NCBI GenBank assembly: GCA_947627275.1
Contig: CANQVK010000020.1
Location: 1 to 47,715 of the forward strand
DNA: 47,715 bases
From: an uncultured Ruminococcus sp.
Lineage (GTDB): Bacteria; Bacillota; Clostridia; Oscillospirales; Ruminococcaceae
Reading direction: 5' to 3'
Positions 24,561-32,072 of this stretch are shown here, in pieces; position 1 is the stretch's first letter; each line of letters begins with the position of its first letter. The position numbers and the translations under genes are program-made. Under the pieces are notes generated by a model that was not told where the DNA came from, did no database searches, and saw only the letters and a program-made list of their open reading frames with translations.

Positions 24561-25806
24561 GCGGCTTTCGGATAAGCAGCGGCTGACCGTAAACTGGTGG
24601 CTGAATCCGAAATTTTCCCGATATGACGCAATTATCTGCGATGGAGCGGTAAGAAGCGGCAAAACAATGTCAATGTCCCTCGGCTTCGTTATATGGGCGG
24701 TCAGCAGCTTCGACGGCGGAGCGTTTGCGGTCTGCGGCAAGACCGTGACTTCCCTCAGACGAAACGTTATAACGCCTCTTTTGCCTGTTCTCAGGGACAT
24801 CGGTATGCTGTGCGAAGTGAAGGTCAGCCGCAGCTATATGGACGTTTCCTACTTCGGCAGAAAAAACCGATTCTACTTTTTCGGCGGACGTGACGAAGGC
24901 TCGGCAGCTCTTATACAGGGCGTTACTCTTTGCGGAGTATTTCTTGACGAAGCGGCTCTTATGCCTCGCTCCTTCGTGGAGCAGGCGTTAGCGAGATGCT
25001 CGGTAAACGGCTCGAAAATGTGGTTCAACTGTAATCCCGACACCCCCTCCCACTGGTTCTATAATGAATGGATCAGAAAGGCGGAAAGCAAAAATGCGCT
25101 GTATCTCCATTTTACCATGGACGACAATCCGTCTTTGTCGGAAGAACTGAAAAACCGCTATAAAAGGCTGTATTCGGGAGCGTTCTACGATCGCTTCGTA
25201 CTGGGAAAATGGACGGCGTCCGAGGGTGCGGTCTATCCTATGTTCGACCCGAAAAAGCATGTTTTCGACCATGAACTGCTGTGCGAAAGATATATCGTTT
25301 CCTGCGACTACGGAACGGTGAACCCGACGTCTATAGGGCTTTGGGGATATTCGGGCGGAATATGGTACAGGCTTCGTGAGTACTACTACGCTTCAAAAAA
25401 GGAGGGTATCTGCCGCACAGACGAGGAGCATTACGCCGCCTTGGAGGAGCTTGTCGGAGACAGAAACGTTGAAAAGGTCATAATAGACCCCTCGGCGGCA
25501 AGCTTTATCGAGTGTATCAGACGTCACGGAAGATTTCGCACGGTCAAGGCAGACAACGATGTTGTGACAGGGATAAGGCGGGTCAGCGCCGTATTGAAAG
25601 ATGGCAGACTTATGTTTCATAGTTCGTGCCGCGGCATTATCAGGGAATTTTCCCTGTATCGCTGGGCGGACAAAACTGGTACGGACGCTCCGATAAAGGA
25701 TAACGACCATGCTATGGACGATATGCGCTATTTTGTTTCGGAGGTGTTTAAATCGGTCGATGACGGCTTCTTTGCACTTTCGGTAGACCGATTTTCAGCA
25801 GTTTAA
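24550..25806 (+). CDS. Phage terminase large subunit
   Basis: A 418-residue packaging motor of usual length. The ATPase has Walker A GAVRSGKTMS (residues 32-41) and Walker B GVFLDEAAL (D133, E134). The RNase H-like nuclease has acidic residues in SCDYGTVNPT (D253), IIDPSAAS (D313) and AMDDMRYF (D390/D391). All expected catalytic positions are present, so it is not obviously decayed. The start at ATG 24550 overlaps the small subunit and has GGAAGG just upstream; an earlier in-frame start at 24454 adds unrelated residues. A hairpin repeat separates it from the portal gene. Confidence 0.93.
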   Translation: MTIKRLSDKQRLTVNWWLNPKFSRYDAIICDGAVRSGKTMSMSLGFVIWAVSSFDGGAFAVCGKTVTSLRRNVITPLLPVLRDIGMLCEVKVSRSYMDVSYFGRKNRFYFFGGRDEGSAALIQGVTLCGVFLDEAALMPRSFVEQALARCSVNGSKMWFNCNPDTPSHWFYNEWIRKAESKNALYLHFTMDDNPSLSEELKNRYKRLYSGAFYDRFVLGKWTASEGAVYPMFDPKKHVFDHELLCERYIVSCDYGTVNPTSIGLWGYSGGIWYRLREYYYASKKEGICRTDEEHYAALEELVGDRNVEKVIIDPSAASFIECIRRHGRFRTVKADNDVVTGIRRVSAVLKDGRLMFHSSCRGIIREFSLYRWADKTGTDAPIKDNDHAMDDMRYFVSEVFKSVDDGFFALSVDRFSAV

Positions 25807-25837
25807 GCAGGGGGACTTTACTTACTAAAGCGGACTA

Positions 25838-26017
25838 ACATCGGGATTCCAAAGGGACGGTGTCCCTTTGGCGGAGTCCAGAGGCAGCGCCTCTGGCAGG
25901 GTGTGGGACAGCGTCCCACAAAGCGTTTAAGCGCTCCGCAAAGGGTGAATTTCAAGACAGTCCGCAGGACTGTTTTGAAAGAGGGAACGCCCTGCAAGAG
26001 AGGGCGTTCCCTTACTA
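25838..26017. repeat. Modular hairpin repeat, full copy 2, inside the phage module
   Basis: The 140-bp core 25876-26015 matches the copy at 21451 with only a few changes. It is preceded by an extra module, GATTCCAAAGGGACGG with TCCCTTTGG (25854-25870), also seen in the copies near 28222 and 45170. The repeat nearly fills the 288 bases between terminase and portal. Its stable stems could weaken read-through from the terminase genes. Confidence 0.85.
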
Positions 26018-26094
26018 AAGAGACAAAATGTAGTCCACCACTTAAGATCATAGCATTGACCGTACTCTGTGTACTTTTTAATTAAGGAGGTTGT

Positions 26095-27225
26095 ATGAAA
26101 ATATTCAAAAAGAAAACGCCGAGGGCTGCTCCCGAGCTTTTGCAGGCGGAGCGCGAGGCTGACACTATAATGACACTCCCTGCAAGTTCGGCAGGCTTTG
26201 AAAAGGAGCTTTTCGACAGGCTCAGGTACGCCGTTCCTGTCATTGACGCGGCTATAATGAAAATAGTCCGCCTTACGGGAGCGTTCAGGCTCGTAAGCTC
26301 CGAGAAAAGGCATCAGGGGGAGCTTGACAGCTTTTGCGGAAACGTTTCCGTCGGACTTCACGGAAAATCCATAAACTGCTTTGCGGACAGCTTTCTTGAC
26401 AGCCTGCTCACATACGGGAGCGCTGTCGGGGAAATAGTTCTCAACGAGAGCGAACGCACGATAGCAGGTCTTTGGAACGGCGACAGCGCAAAAATCGTTG
26501 TAAGTCAGGGCAGTACGCCCTTTGAACGCCGATATTCCGTCAGGTGTGCAGACGGCTCGTACAAGGCGGTAAAGCGTCCTGAACGCATCGTATATGCGTC
26601 GCTTACGGGAGGTAATTCGCTTCTCAGGGGACTGCCTGCGCTGAGCGGCATACTTATGAGGATATATCAGTGTATCGGTCAAAATTTCGACCGCGCAGGA
26701 AACGTCCGCTACGCCGTGACGTACAAGCCCACCGATTCCTCGGGCGATATTTCCTGCACCAAGGAACGTGCAATGCAGATAGCGAGAGAGTGGGCGGACG
26801 GCATGAATTCCGCAAAATACGGACAGGTCAAGGACTTCATAGCTGTCGGGGACGTTGATATAAAGGTCATAGGCGCAGAAAATCAGCTTTTCGATACGGA
26901 AATACCTGTACGCCAGCTTTTGGAGCAGATAGTAGCCAAGCTGTCGATACCGCCGTTTCTTCTGGGACTTACATGGAGTTCAACGGAACGCATGTCCTCA
27001 CAGCAGGCAGATATACTGACATCTGAGCTGGAATACTACCGCCGTCTTATGTCGCCTGTTCTGCGTGATATAGGGAACGCATTTCTCAGGTCGCAAGGTT
27101 TTTCCGGGGAATGCTCCGTAGAATGGGATAACATCAATTTACAGGACGAATCGGTTCTTGCGCAGACTCGGCTTAATAATGCTCGCGCTGCGGAGATCGA
27201 AGCTAAGTTAAATTTAAACAATTGA
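26095..27225 (+). CDS. Phage portal protein
   Basis: A 376-residue protein with portal-type features: N-terminal VPVIDAAIMKIVRLTGAFRL, the middle DSLLTYGSAVGEIVLN, and IVAKLSIPPFLLGL, then SSQQADILTSELEYYRR, as in HK97/SPP1-like portals. It would form the ring through which DNA enters the head. AAGGAGG is five bases before the start. It lies between the large terminase and capsid genes, as in most tailed phages. It is somewhat short but looks complete. Confidence 0.85.
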   Translation: MKIFKKKTPRAAPELLQAEREADTIMTLPASSAGFEKELFDRLRYAVPVIDAAIMKIVRLTGAFRLVSSEKRHQGELDSFCGNVSVGLHGKSINCFADSFLDSLLTYGSAVGEIVLNESERTIAGLWNGDSAKIVVSQGSTPFERRYSVRCADGSYKAVKRPERIVYASLTGGNSLLRGLPALSGILMRIYQCIGQNFDRAGNVRYAVTYKPTDSSGDISCTKERAMQIAREWADGMNSAKYGQVKDFIAVGDVDIKVIGAENQLFDTEIPVRQLLEQIVAKLSIPPFLLGLTWSSTERMSSQQADILTSELEYYRRLMSPVLRDIGNAFLRSQGFSGECSVEWDNINLQDESVLAQTRLNNARAAEIEAKLNLNN

Positions 27226-27243
27226 TTTGTGGAGGTAAAATTT

Positions 27244-28200
27244 ATGTATAACGAGATCAAGCTTGAAAAGGGAATGTACAATCTCAGCGGCAAGAGCTTT
27301 ACGGCAGCGTTGGAGGAGCTTGACCCCTCAGCCGCATATATAGGTACGGAGCTGGAGTCTCTGGACGCATTCGAGAGGCAGCTCAAGCGTTACAATATCA
27401 GAATAAGCGGCACGGACTGCGACTGCGTGGAGAAGTTCTTCACCTCGACCGATACGGCGGTGCTTTTCCCCGAGTACGTCAAGAGATGTATCGCAAAGGG
27501 CTTTGACGGGACTGTGCTTTCCTCTGTAACGGCTGTAAAGACCGTATGCGAAAGCGGTCAGTATCTTGGCTGTGTAATGGACGATTCTGCGGATTACGTT
27601 ACTACGGCGCAGTCCGTACAGCTCCCGTCCGCAACGGTCAGGGAGGGCAGTACGGCGGTAGTCCTTGAAAAATACGGCAGACTTATCAACGCTTCTTACG
27701 AAGCAGTGAGAAAGCAGAGACTTGACGTTTTCGGCGTAATGCTCAGAGGTATCGGCGTAAAGCTTGCAGTTTCCGTAGTTAAAAAGGCTATGTCGGTGCT
27801 TGCGGCGGACGCGGCGGCTGTTACTGCTTCTTCGCTTAGCTATGCCGCCCTTGCGGAGCTTTACGGCAAGTTTGACTGCTTCGATATGACGACCGTCATT
27901 GCCAACCCTGCCGACGCTTCAAAGATAGCGGCAATGGAGCAGCTTTCGGATACAAAAATCTCGGCGGACGGCAAAATGATACTTCCTTTCGGCTCTGAGC
28001 TTATCAAGACTTCATCTGTTCCCGCAAATACCGTTATAGGCATCGACAAAAACTTTGCTTTGGAGTTTATCACAAGCTCCGGACTTGTTATGGAGACCGA
28101 TAAGCTCATCGACCGACAGCTCGATCAGATAACCGTTTCCATTACCTGCGGATTCAGAAAACTCACTCCCGAAGCTGTCAAGAAGATCACTATTAGCTAA
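27244..28200 (+). CDS. Phage major capsid protein
   Basis: A 318-residue protein with HK97-type capsid character: mixed alpha/beta, with the C-terminal stretch SSVPANTVIGIDKNFALEFI followed by METDKLIDRQLDQITVSI, typical of such capsid proteins. The start is ATG 27244, with GGAGG eight bases upstream; the in-frame GTG at 27229 overlaps that site. No N-terminal delta or scaffold domain is evident. It follows the portal by 18 bases. Unusually, the protease-like gene comes after it. Confidence 0.78.
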   Translation: MYNEIKLEKGMYNLSGKSFTAALEELDPSAAYIGTELESLDAFERQLKRYNIRISGTDCDCVEKFFTSTDTAVLFPEYVKRCIAKGFDGTVLSSVTAVKTVCESGQYLGCVMDDSADYVTTAQSVQLPSATVREGSTAVVLEKYGRLINASYEAVRKQRLDVFGVMLRGIGVKLAVSVVKKAMSVLAADAAAVTASSLSYAALAELYGKFDCFDMTTVIANPADASKIAAMEQLSDTKISADGKMILPFGSELIKTSSVPANTVIGIDKNFALEFITSSGLVMETDKLIDRQLDQITVSITCGFRKLTPEAVKKITIS

Positions 28201-28221
28201 ACGCTGTTCGCCTGATGCTGT

Positions 28222-28412
28222 CAGCTTTAGTGGGGGACTCTGTCCCCCACACCCCCTGCCAAAGGGGTGACCACTTTGGAATCTCTGTTGTCGTAAATTT
28301 ACCTGTATAAAGCCGCCTTATTTAATTGTAGATTTAAGTTCACATAGCTTTATACAGGAAAATTTACGATATTGGGTTCTAAGAGTTACCTCTCTGACAA
28401 GAAATACAGGGA
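28222..28412. repeat. Modular hairpin repeat, partial, reverse orientation
   Basis: GTGGGGGACTCTGTCCCCCAC (28231-28251) is one hairpin. CCCCCTGCCAAAGGGGTGACC is the reverse of the module at 45172. The arms 28291-28313 and 28347-28369 (TCGTAAATTT..CTGTATAAAGC and complement) form a 23-base hairpin with one mismatch in place of the one at 45124. It fills most of the 278-base gap between capsid and protease-like genes. Confidence 0.75.
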
Positions 28413-28478
28413 AACAAAGTACTCATTAAATTGACATCATTGGGAACAGGGTTTAGCGTACAGAACAAGGAGGTCAAT

Positions 28479-29303
28479 ATGGAAAAAGAAATACTTGAAA
28501 AGATAAATAAATTCACACGGAGAGAATTTTCCGAGGACGAGCTTTATATTTTTTCTGTCATACTTTGCGATAATGAAGTTGACCGGGACAGAGAACGCTT
28601 CTCGGACAACGCCCTGAATACGCTGAGATCCCTGTTTGTAGGGAAAACGGGCATATTCGACCACGACCCGAGCACATCGAATCAGACGGCAAGGATATTT
28701 GATACCGAGCTGCTCACAGACGACAGCCGCACGACCGGAAACGGTGAACCGTACAAATATCTTAAAGCGTCGGCGTATATGGTGCGCACAGAGGAAAACA
28801 AAAATCTTATAGCCGAAATAGACGGCGGCATCAAAAAAGAGGTCAGTATTTCCTGTTCGGCAGGGAAAAAGACGTGTTCCGTGTGCGGCAGGGACAGAAC
28901 GTCGGAGGGGTGCAGCCATATCCGTGGAAAAATCTATAACGGCAGAATATGTCATACCGTGCTTGACGATATATCCGACGCATATGAATGGAGCTTTGTG
29001 GCAGTTCCTGCGCAAATCAATGCAGGGGTAACGAAAAAATATATAGAGGAGGCTGATGAGAAGTCTGCGGTCTCGTCAGATGCGGACAGTAACGAGGAGC
29101 TTCGTCGGGAAATAATACGCATGGCGTTTTTTCGCGGCGGCTGTAACGCCGTGCAGGAAGCGGAGCGTTCGGTAAAGGGCATGGGTACAAAGGAGCTTAT
29201 AGGTCTGAAAAAGGCATACGAGCGTCTTTTGGAGCATAAGGGGATAGAGGTTCAGCTTATTCCCGAAACGTCCCGTGGAACAGCGGAGCAGTTCAAGATA
29301 TGA
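28479..29303 (+). CDS. Prohead-protease-like protein with zinc-finger insertion
   Basis: A 274-residue protein. The first 190 residues follow the HK97-type prohead protease pattern: DNEVDRDRERFSDNALNTL, GIFDHDP (possible catalytic His), KKEVSISCSAG (possible Ser), and the closing AYEWSFVAVPAQINAGV. Inserted between these is a Cys/His cluster CSVCGRD, then CSHIRG, that could bind zinc. The last 80 residues are helical and could be a scaffold. AAGGAGG lies five bases before ATG 28479; an earlier in-frame start at 28431 has no such support. Its position after the capsid gene is unusual. Confidence 0.6.
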   Translation: MEKEILEKINKFTRREFSEDELYIFSVILCDNEVDRDRERFSDNALNTLRSLFVGKTGIFDHDPSTSNQTARIFDTELLTDDSRTTGNGEPYKYLKASAYMVRTEENKNLIAEIDGGIKKEVSISCSAGKKTCSVCGRDRTSEGCSHIRGKIYNGRICHTVLDDISDAYEWSFVAVPAQINAGVTKKYIEEADEKSAVSSDADSNEELRREIIRMAFFRGGCNAVQEAERSVKGMGTKELIGLKKAYERLLEHKGIEVQLIPETSRGTAEQFKI

Positions 29304-29318
29304 TAAGGAGGAGCAGGC

Positions 29319-29681
29319 ATGAATTCCGAAAATGTAAAATCTCTTTTCACCCTGTTTTCGGGGGAGGAATACAGAGATACTTTTGCGCCGTTTCTGGAGG
29401 TTTCCACATCGCAGGTGCAGGGAATGCTTCTTGACGGTGCGGATAAGGACGATTCACGGCTTGATTTTCTTTGTGCGGCGCTTGCGAATTACAGATACCG
29501 CATGGCAGAGTTATCCGCCGACCGTTCCGAGTATACCTATGCCGGAAAAATGTCGGGCAGCAGCGACAGCAGACTTCTGAGCTTTTCCGAAAGTCTGCTC
29601 AGAGACTATTATCACTTGTGCAGGGACTTGATAAACGGCTCGGATTTTGTGTTCATGACCGTACCGAATGCAGCGGAATAG
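29319..29681 (+). CDS. Phage connector-like small protein
   Basis: A 120-residue, mostly helical, acidic protein. Size and position after the capsid and protease genes fit a head-tail connector (gp6-like), but no sequence motif proves it. It has AAGGAGG upstream and is followed by the next gene after nine bases. Confidence 0.5.
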   Translation: MNSENVKSLFTLFSGEEYRDTFAPFLEVSTSQVQGMLLDGADKDDSRLDFLCAALANYRYRMAELSADRSEYTYAGKMSGSSDSRLLSFSESLLRDYYHLCRDLINGSDFVFMTVPNAAE

Positions 29682-29690
29682 GGGGAGCAT

Positions 29691-30110
29691 ATGCAGGATA
29701 TACTTTCTCAGATAAAACAGGCGTTTACGGCGGCGGGCGGCAAAAATATCTATACCGCCTTTGACGCCGTTCCCATACGCGACAAGGGGGAATTTTTCAC
29801 AGTCCTGAGCATTGACGGATATGAAGCAATGCCGCCGATATATACGAACAATAAAATTTATATGCCCGTCAAGGCAGAGCTTGCGGTAACCGTTTTAGCT
29901 CCCGAGAAATGCAGTCAGGAGGAAATTTACGATTACTACAGCTTATATTTTGAAGCCTCGGTCAATAAGCTGTGCGGACTGAGCAGTACCCTGAAACGCA
30001 TTGATATATCGGTTGATAAGAACCTGAACAGACTTGCTTTGAAGTCAGTCGTAAAGCTGAACTGCATGAAAATTATCACCAAATCGGAGGAGGTGACGGC
30101 GAATGACTAA
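29691..30110 (+). CDS. Phage head-tail or tail-terminator-like protein
   Basis: A 139-residue alpha/beta protein. The start ILSQIKQAFTAAGGKNIYTAFDAVPI and the FTVLSIDGYE strand recall tail-terminator or minor-capsid proteins that follow connectors. The assignment rests mainly on position and size. It overlaps the next gene by eight bases. Confidence 0.45.
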   Translation: MQDILSQIKQAFTAAGGKNIYTAFDAVPIRDKGEFFTVLSIDGYEAMPPIYTNNKIYMPVKAELAVTVLAPEKCSQEEIYDYYSLYFEASVNKLCGLSSTLKRIDISVDKNLNRLALKSVVKLNCMKIITKSEEVTAND

Positions 30111-30492
30111 AGTGAACGTCCGTGAGGCGTTTCCCGTTAAAATAAGCAATTTGACGATGTACTGCGAAAGCATGAAGTTTTCGGCGGAAACGGCAATTTA
30201 TGAAAGCTCTACCGTCACAGGCTATCCGCTTATGACGAACAAATGCCGCAAAATGACAAGAATTTCATTCACGGGCAGGGTCTACAACGATAAAACGCCG
30301 ATGCGTCTCGCAGCCTTTGCAAATAATCTCAACAGCTATGAGGGAGTGGAGATCATTTATCGTGATATACGCTTTTACGGCTGTATTATTACGGGTTTTT
30401 CGGCGGAGGACAGCGGCGAGGACTACATTAAGCTGACTATAAACGCCGCTACTACCTACCCCGTATATTTTCTTGACGAGGTGAGTACATGA
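30103..30492 (+). CDS. Phage small structural protein, unknown
   Basis: A 129-residue beta-rich protein with no recognised motif. Tight overlaps with both neighbours (8 and 4 bases) make it part of the same structural operon. It could be a small baseplate or hub-associated protein; a tail tube protein is less likely because no sheath or tape measure is nearby. Confidence 0.45.
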   Translation: MTKVNVREAFPVKISNLTMYCESMKFSAETAIYESSTVTGYPLMTNKCRKMTRISFTGRVYNDKTPMRLAAFANNLNSYEGVEIIYRDIRFYGCIITGFSAEDSGEDYIKLTINAATTYPVYFLDEVST

Positions 30493-31409
30493 TAATCCAG
30501 CTCGAACTGAAAAACAGGGACGGAACGTTGAAGTCTTTTTCAAGGCTGCTCAGCTTTGTCTTTGAAAAGGAGGCATATACTCCATATACGATGTTCAGAA
30601 CGGCTGTTTTCGGAAACGACCTGCCCGAGGACTTTACAGAACTAAAATTTTATATAAACGGCAGGCTTCTTCATCACGGAGCAGCCGATACGTACAGGAA
30701 GATCAATGAAAAAGGCGGCGTAAGGGGATATATTTCCTCACGCGGATTTACCTCCCTGCTGACGGAAAATCAGCTTCCGCCCGGAACGTACACGGATATG
30801 ACGCTGAACAAGCTTTTTGACAGTTACTTTGCGCTTCCGAATATAACCCATGAAAGCAATGAGCAGAGCAGTTATATTTTTGTGAACAAGGGTACTCCTA
30901 TGTGGGACGGCGCAGTAAATTTAGCCTATAAGCTGACGGGGTCGTATCCTTATATAAGAAACGCCAATAAGTTCATGATAAGTATGCCTACAGACGCAAG
31001 GAACGTGACTTACACTTTGGAGGACGCTGTTAATTATGGTACGGAGCTGAATACGAAACGCATGGTCAGTCATTATCATATGGCGGACATTAGCGGAAAT
31101 TACGGAGCTTATGAGTATGCCGGAGCAGAAGCGGCGGCGCGAAGTCTTATCCGACATCATCATTTTGACCTTGACAGACGTTTTCTTTATTCTCCCGACA
31201 GCGCATGTCAATTTCGCGGAGAAGCGTCAATGAGGGGGTATAAGCGGAGATTTTTCACATACAGCGGCTATAGGAGCGAGGATCTCAATGATATTGTTTC
31301 ATTTGAGGATATAAGCGGACAGCGTATAAAGGCTATAAAAATTATGGCGGGACAAAAGGGCGTTTTTACAGAGCTGAGCGTTTATGAGGATGCGTTCTCA
31401 GGAAATTAG
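30489..31409 (+). CDS. Phage tail-hub-like protein
   Basis: A 306-residue beta-rich protein. The layout (N-terminal strand pair MIIQLELKNRDGT, a GGVRGYISSRGFTSLLTENQ segment, a middle LNKLFDSYF helix, and repeated strands) resembles gpD/XkdQ-type tail hub proteins. It overlaps the preceding gene by four bases and ends the module. No tape measure, tail fibre, holin or endolysin follows; the next item is a MITE and then feoA. Confidence 0.5.
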   Translation: MIIQLELKNRDGTLKSFSRLLSFVFEKEAYTPYTMFRTAVFGNDLPEDFTELKFYINGRLLHHGAADTYRKINEKGGVRGYISSRGFTSLLTENQLPPGTYTDMTLNKLFDSYFALPNITHESNEQSSYIFVNKGTPMWDGAVNLAYKLTGSYPYIRNANKFMISMPTDARNVTYTLEDAVNYGTELNTKRMVSHYHMADISGNYGAYEYAGAEAAARSLIRHHHFDLDRRFLYSPDSACQFRGEASMRGYKRRFFTYSGYRSEDLNDIVSFEDISGQRIKAIKIMAGQKGVFTELSVYEDAFSGN

Positions 31410-31451
31410 TATCAGTGTACCATAAATTTAAATTCAGAATATAATATAGTA

Positions 31452-31574
31452 TACTCGCCGTTATTGCAAAATGTCCAAAGAGTGCTGAACAGAAAATTCA
31501 TATATCAAGGAAGATGACGCATACAGACGGATCTTATGTCTGCATTACTGGACATTTTTCAATAGCGGCGAGTA
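31452..31574. mobile_element. MITE, family A copy 2
   Basis: The inverted ends TACTCGCCGTTATTGCAAAATGTCC (left) and GGACATTTTTCAATAGCGGCGAGTA (right) are near-perfect over 25 bases and flanked by TA. The interior shares AACAGAAAATTC and AGACGGATCTTATGTC with copy 1 at 16862 but is about 33 bases shorter. It lies between the phage module and feoA, 22 bases ahead of the feoA ribosome binding site. Confidence 0.85.
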
Positions 31575-31605
31575 TATCTCAGTGATATGATCATTGGAGG
31601 AAAAA

Positions 31606-31836
31606 ATGCCGACCAACCGAATGCTCAGCAGCCTTAAGGAAGGCGAAAGCTGTAATATTATCGAGATCCTGCCGACGGGAGCAATGGTAAACCGATTAAA
31701 GGAACTTGGCTTCACATGCGGCGCTCGTGTGGAATGCCTTCGCAGAAGCTTCTCGGGCGACCCGACTGCATACCTTGTAAAAGGTACGGTCATCGCTTTG
31801 AGAAAAAACGACGCCGAGGGTATTATTGTAAATTAA
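31606..31836 (+). CDS. feoA: FeoA-domain protein
   Basis: A 76-residue single-domain protein with the SH3-like FeoA fold: LKEGESCNIIEILPTGAMVN, RLKELGFTCGARVECLRR and the closing YLVKGTVIALRKNDAEGI. FeoA proteins assist the ferrous iron transporter FeoB, but no feoB is in the window, so this may be a stand-alone regulator-type member. GGAGG lies five bases before ATG 31606. A MITE is immediately upstream and a terminator, now duplicated, immediately downstream. Confidence 0.85.
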   Translation: MPTNRMLSSLKEGESCNIIEILPTGAMVNRLKELGFTCGARVECLRRSFSGDPTAYLVKGTVIALRKNDAEGIIVN

Positions 31837-31853
31837 ATCAATACACAATTGCT

Positions 31854-31897
31854 TATCAGCGAAAAATGCGGTCGGAACATTATCCAACCGCATTTTT
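31854..31897. terminator. Bidirectional terminator, left copy of a 44-bp direct repeat
   Basis: AAAAATGCGGT pairs with AACCGCATTTTT around a short loop, giving a terminator usable on both strands. The whole 44-bp block starting TATCAGCGAAAAATGCGG recurs perfectly at 34207-34250. The two copies bracket the restriction-modification cassette. Confidence 0.85.
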
Positions 31898-31912
31898 ATC
31901 CTAATGTAATAC

Positions 31913-31941
31913 TTGACAAATACATGGAAAAATGTTAAAAT
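31913..31941 (+). promoter_or_regulatory. Promoter of the restriction-modification cassette
   Basis: TTGACA (31913-31918) and TAAAAT (31936-31941) are 17 bases apart, ahead of the regulator remnant and methyltransferase gene. Confidence 0.65.
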
Positions 31942-31956
31942 ATATTCAATATAAAT

Positions 31957-32054
31957 AACGCAAAGAACGAAACTGTAACAATTGAGATGTTGGCGAAAAT
32001 TACAAGCACATTAAATTGTAACGTTGACGATATTATACAGTTTATTGCAAACAA
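31957..32054 (+). pseudogene. Truncated XRE-family regulator (controller protein remnant)
   Basis: In the frame opening after a stop at 31936-31938, the sequence encodes NAKNETVTIEMLAKI, then TSTLNCNVDDIIQFI. This is the C-terminal half of a Cro/CI-type helix-turn-helix protein like those that precede restriction-modification genes. The N-terminal half and a start codon are missing, and the frame runs on into the methyltransferase gene. It is best read as a decayed control gene. Confidence 0.6.
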
Positions 32055-32072
32055 TGACACGGGGGTTAATAA

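Noticed and set aside
21451..26015. CRISPR array or tandem repeat
   Set aside because: The two copies are 4.4 kb apart, each occurs once, and there are no evenly spaced spacers.
24075..31409. Complete prophage with attachment sites
   Set aside because: No integrase, repressor or lysis gene is present, and I could not find matching direct repeats at the module edges; the nearby 44-bp repeats belong to the restriction cassette.
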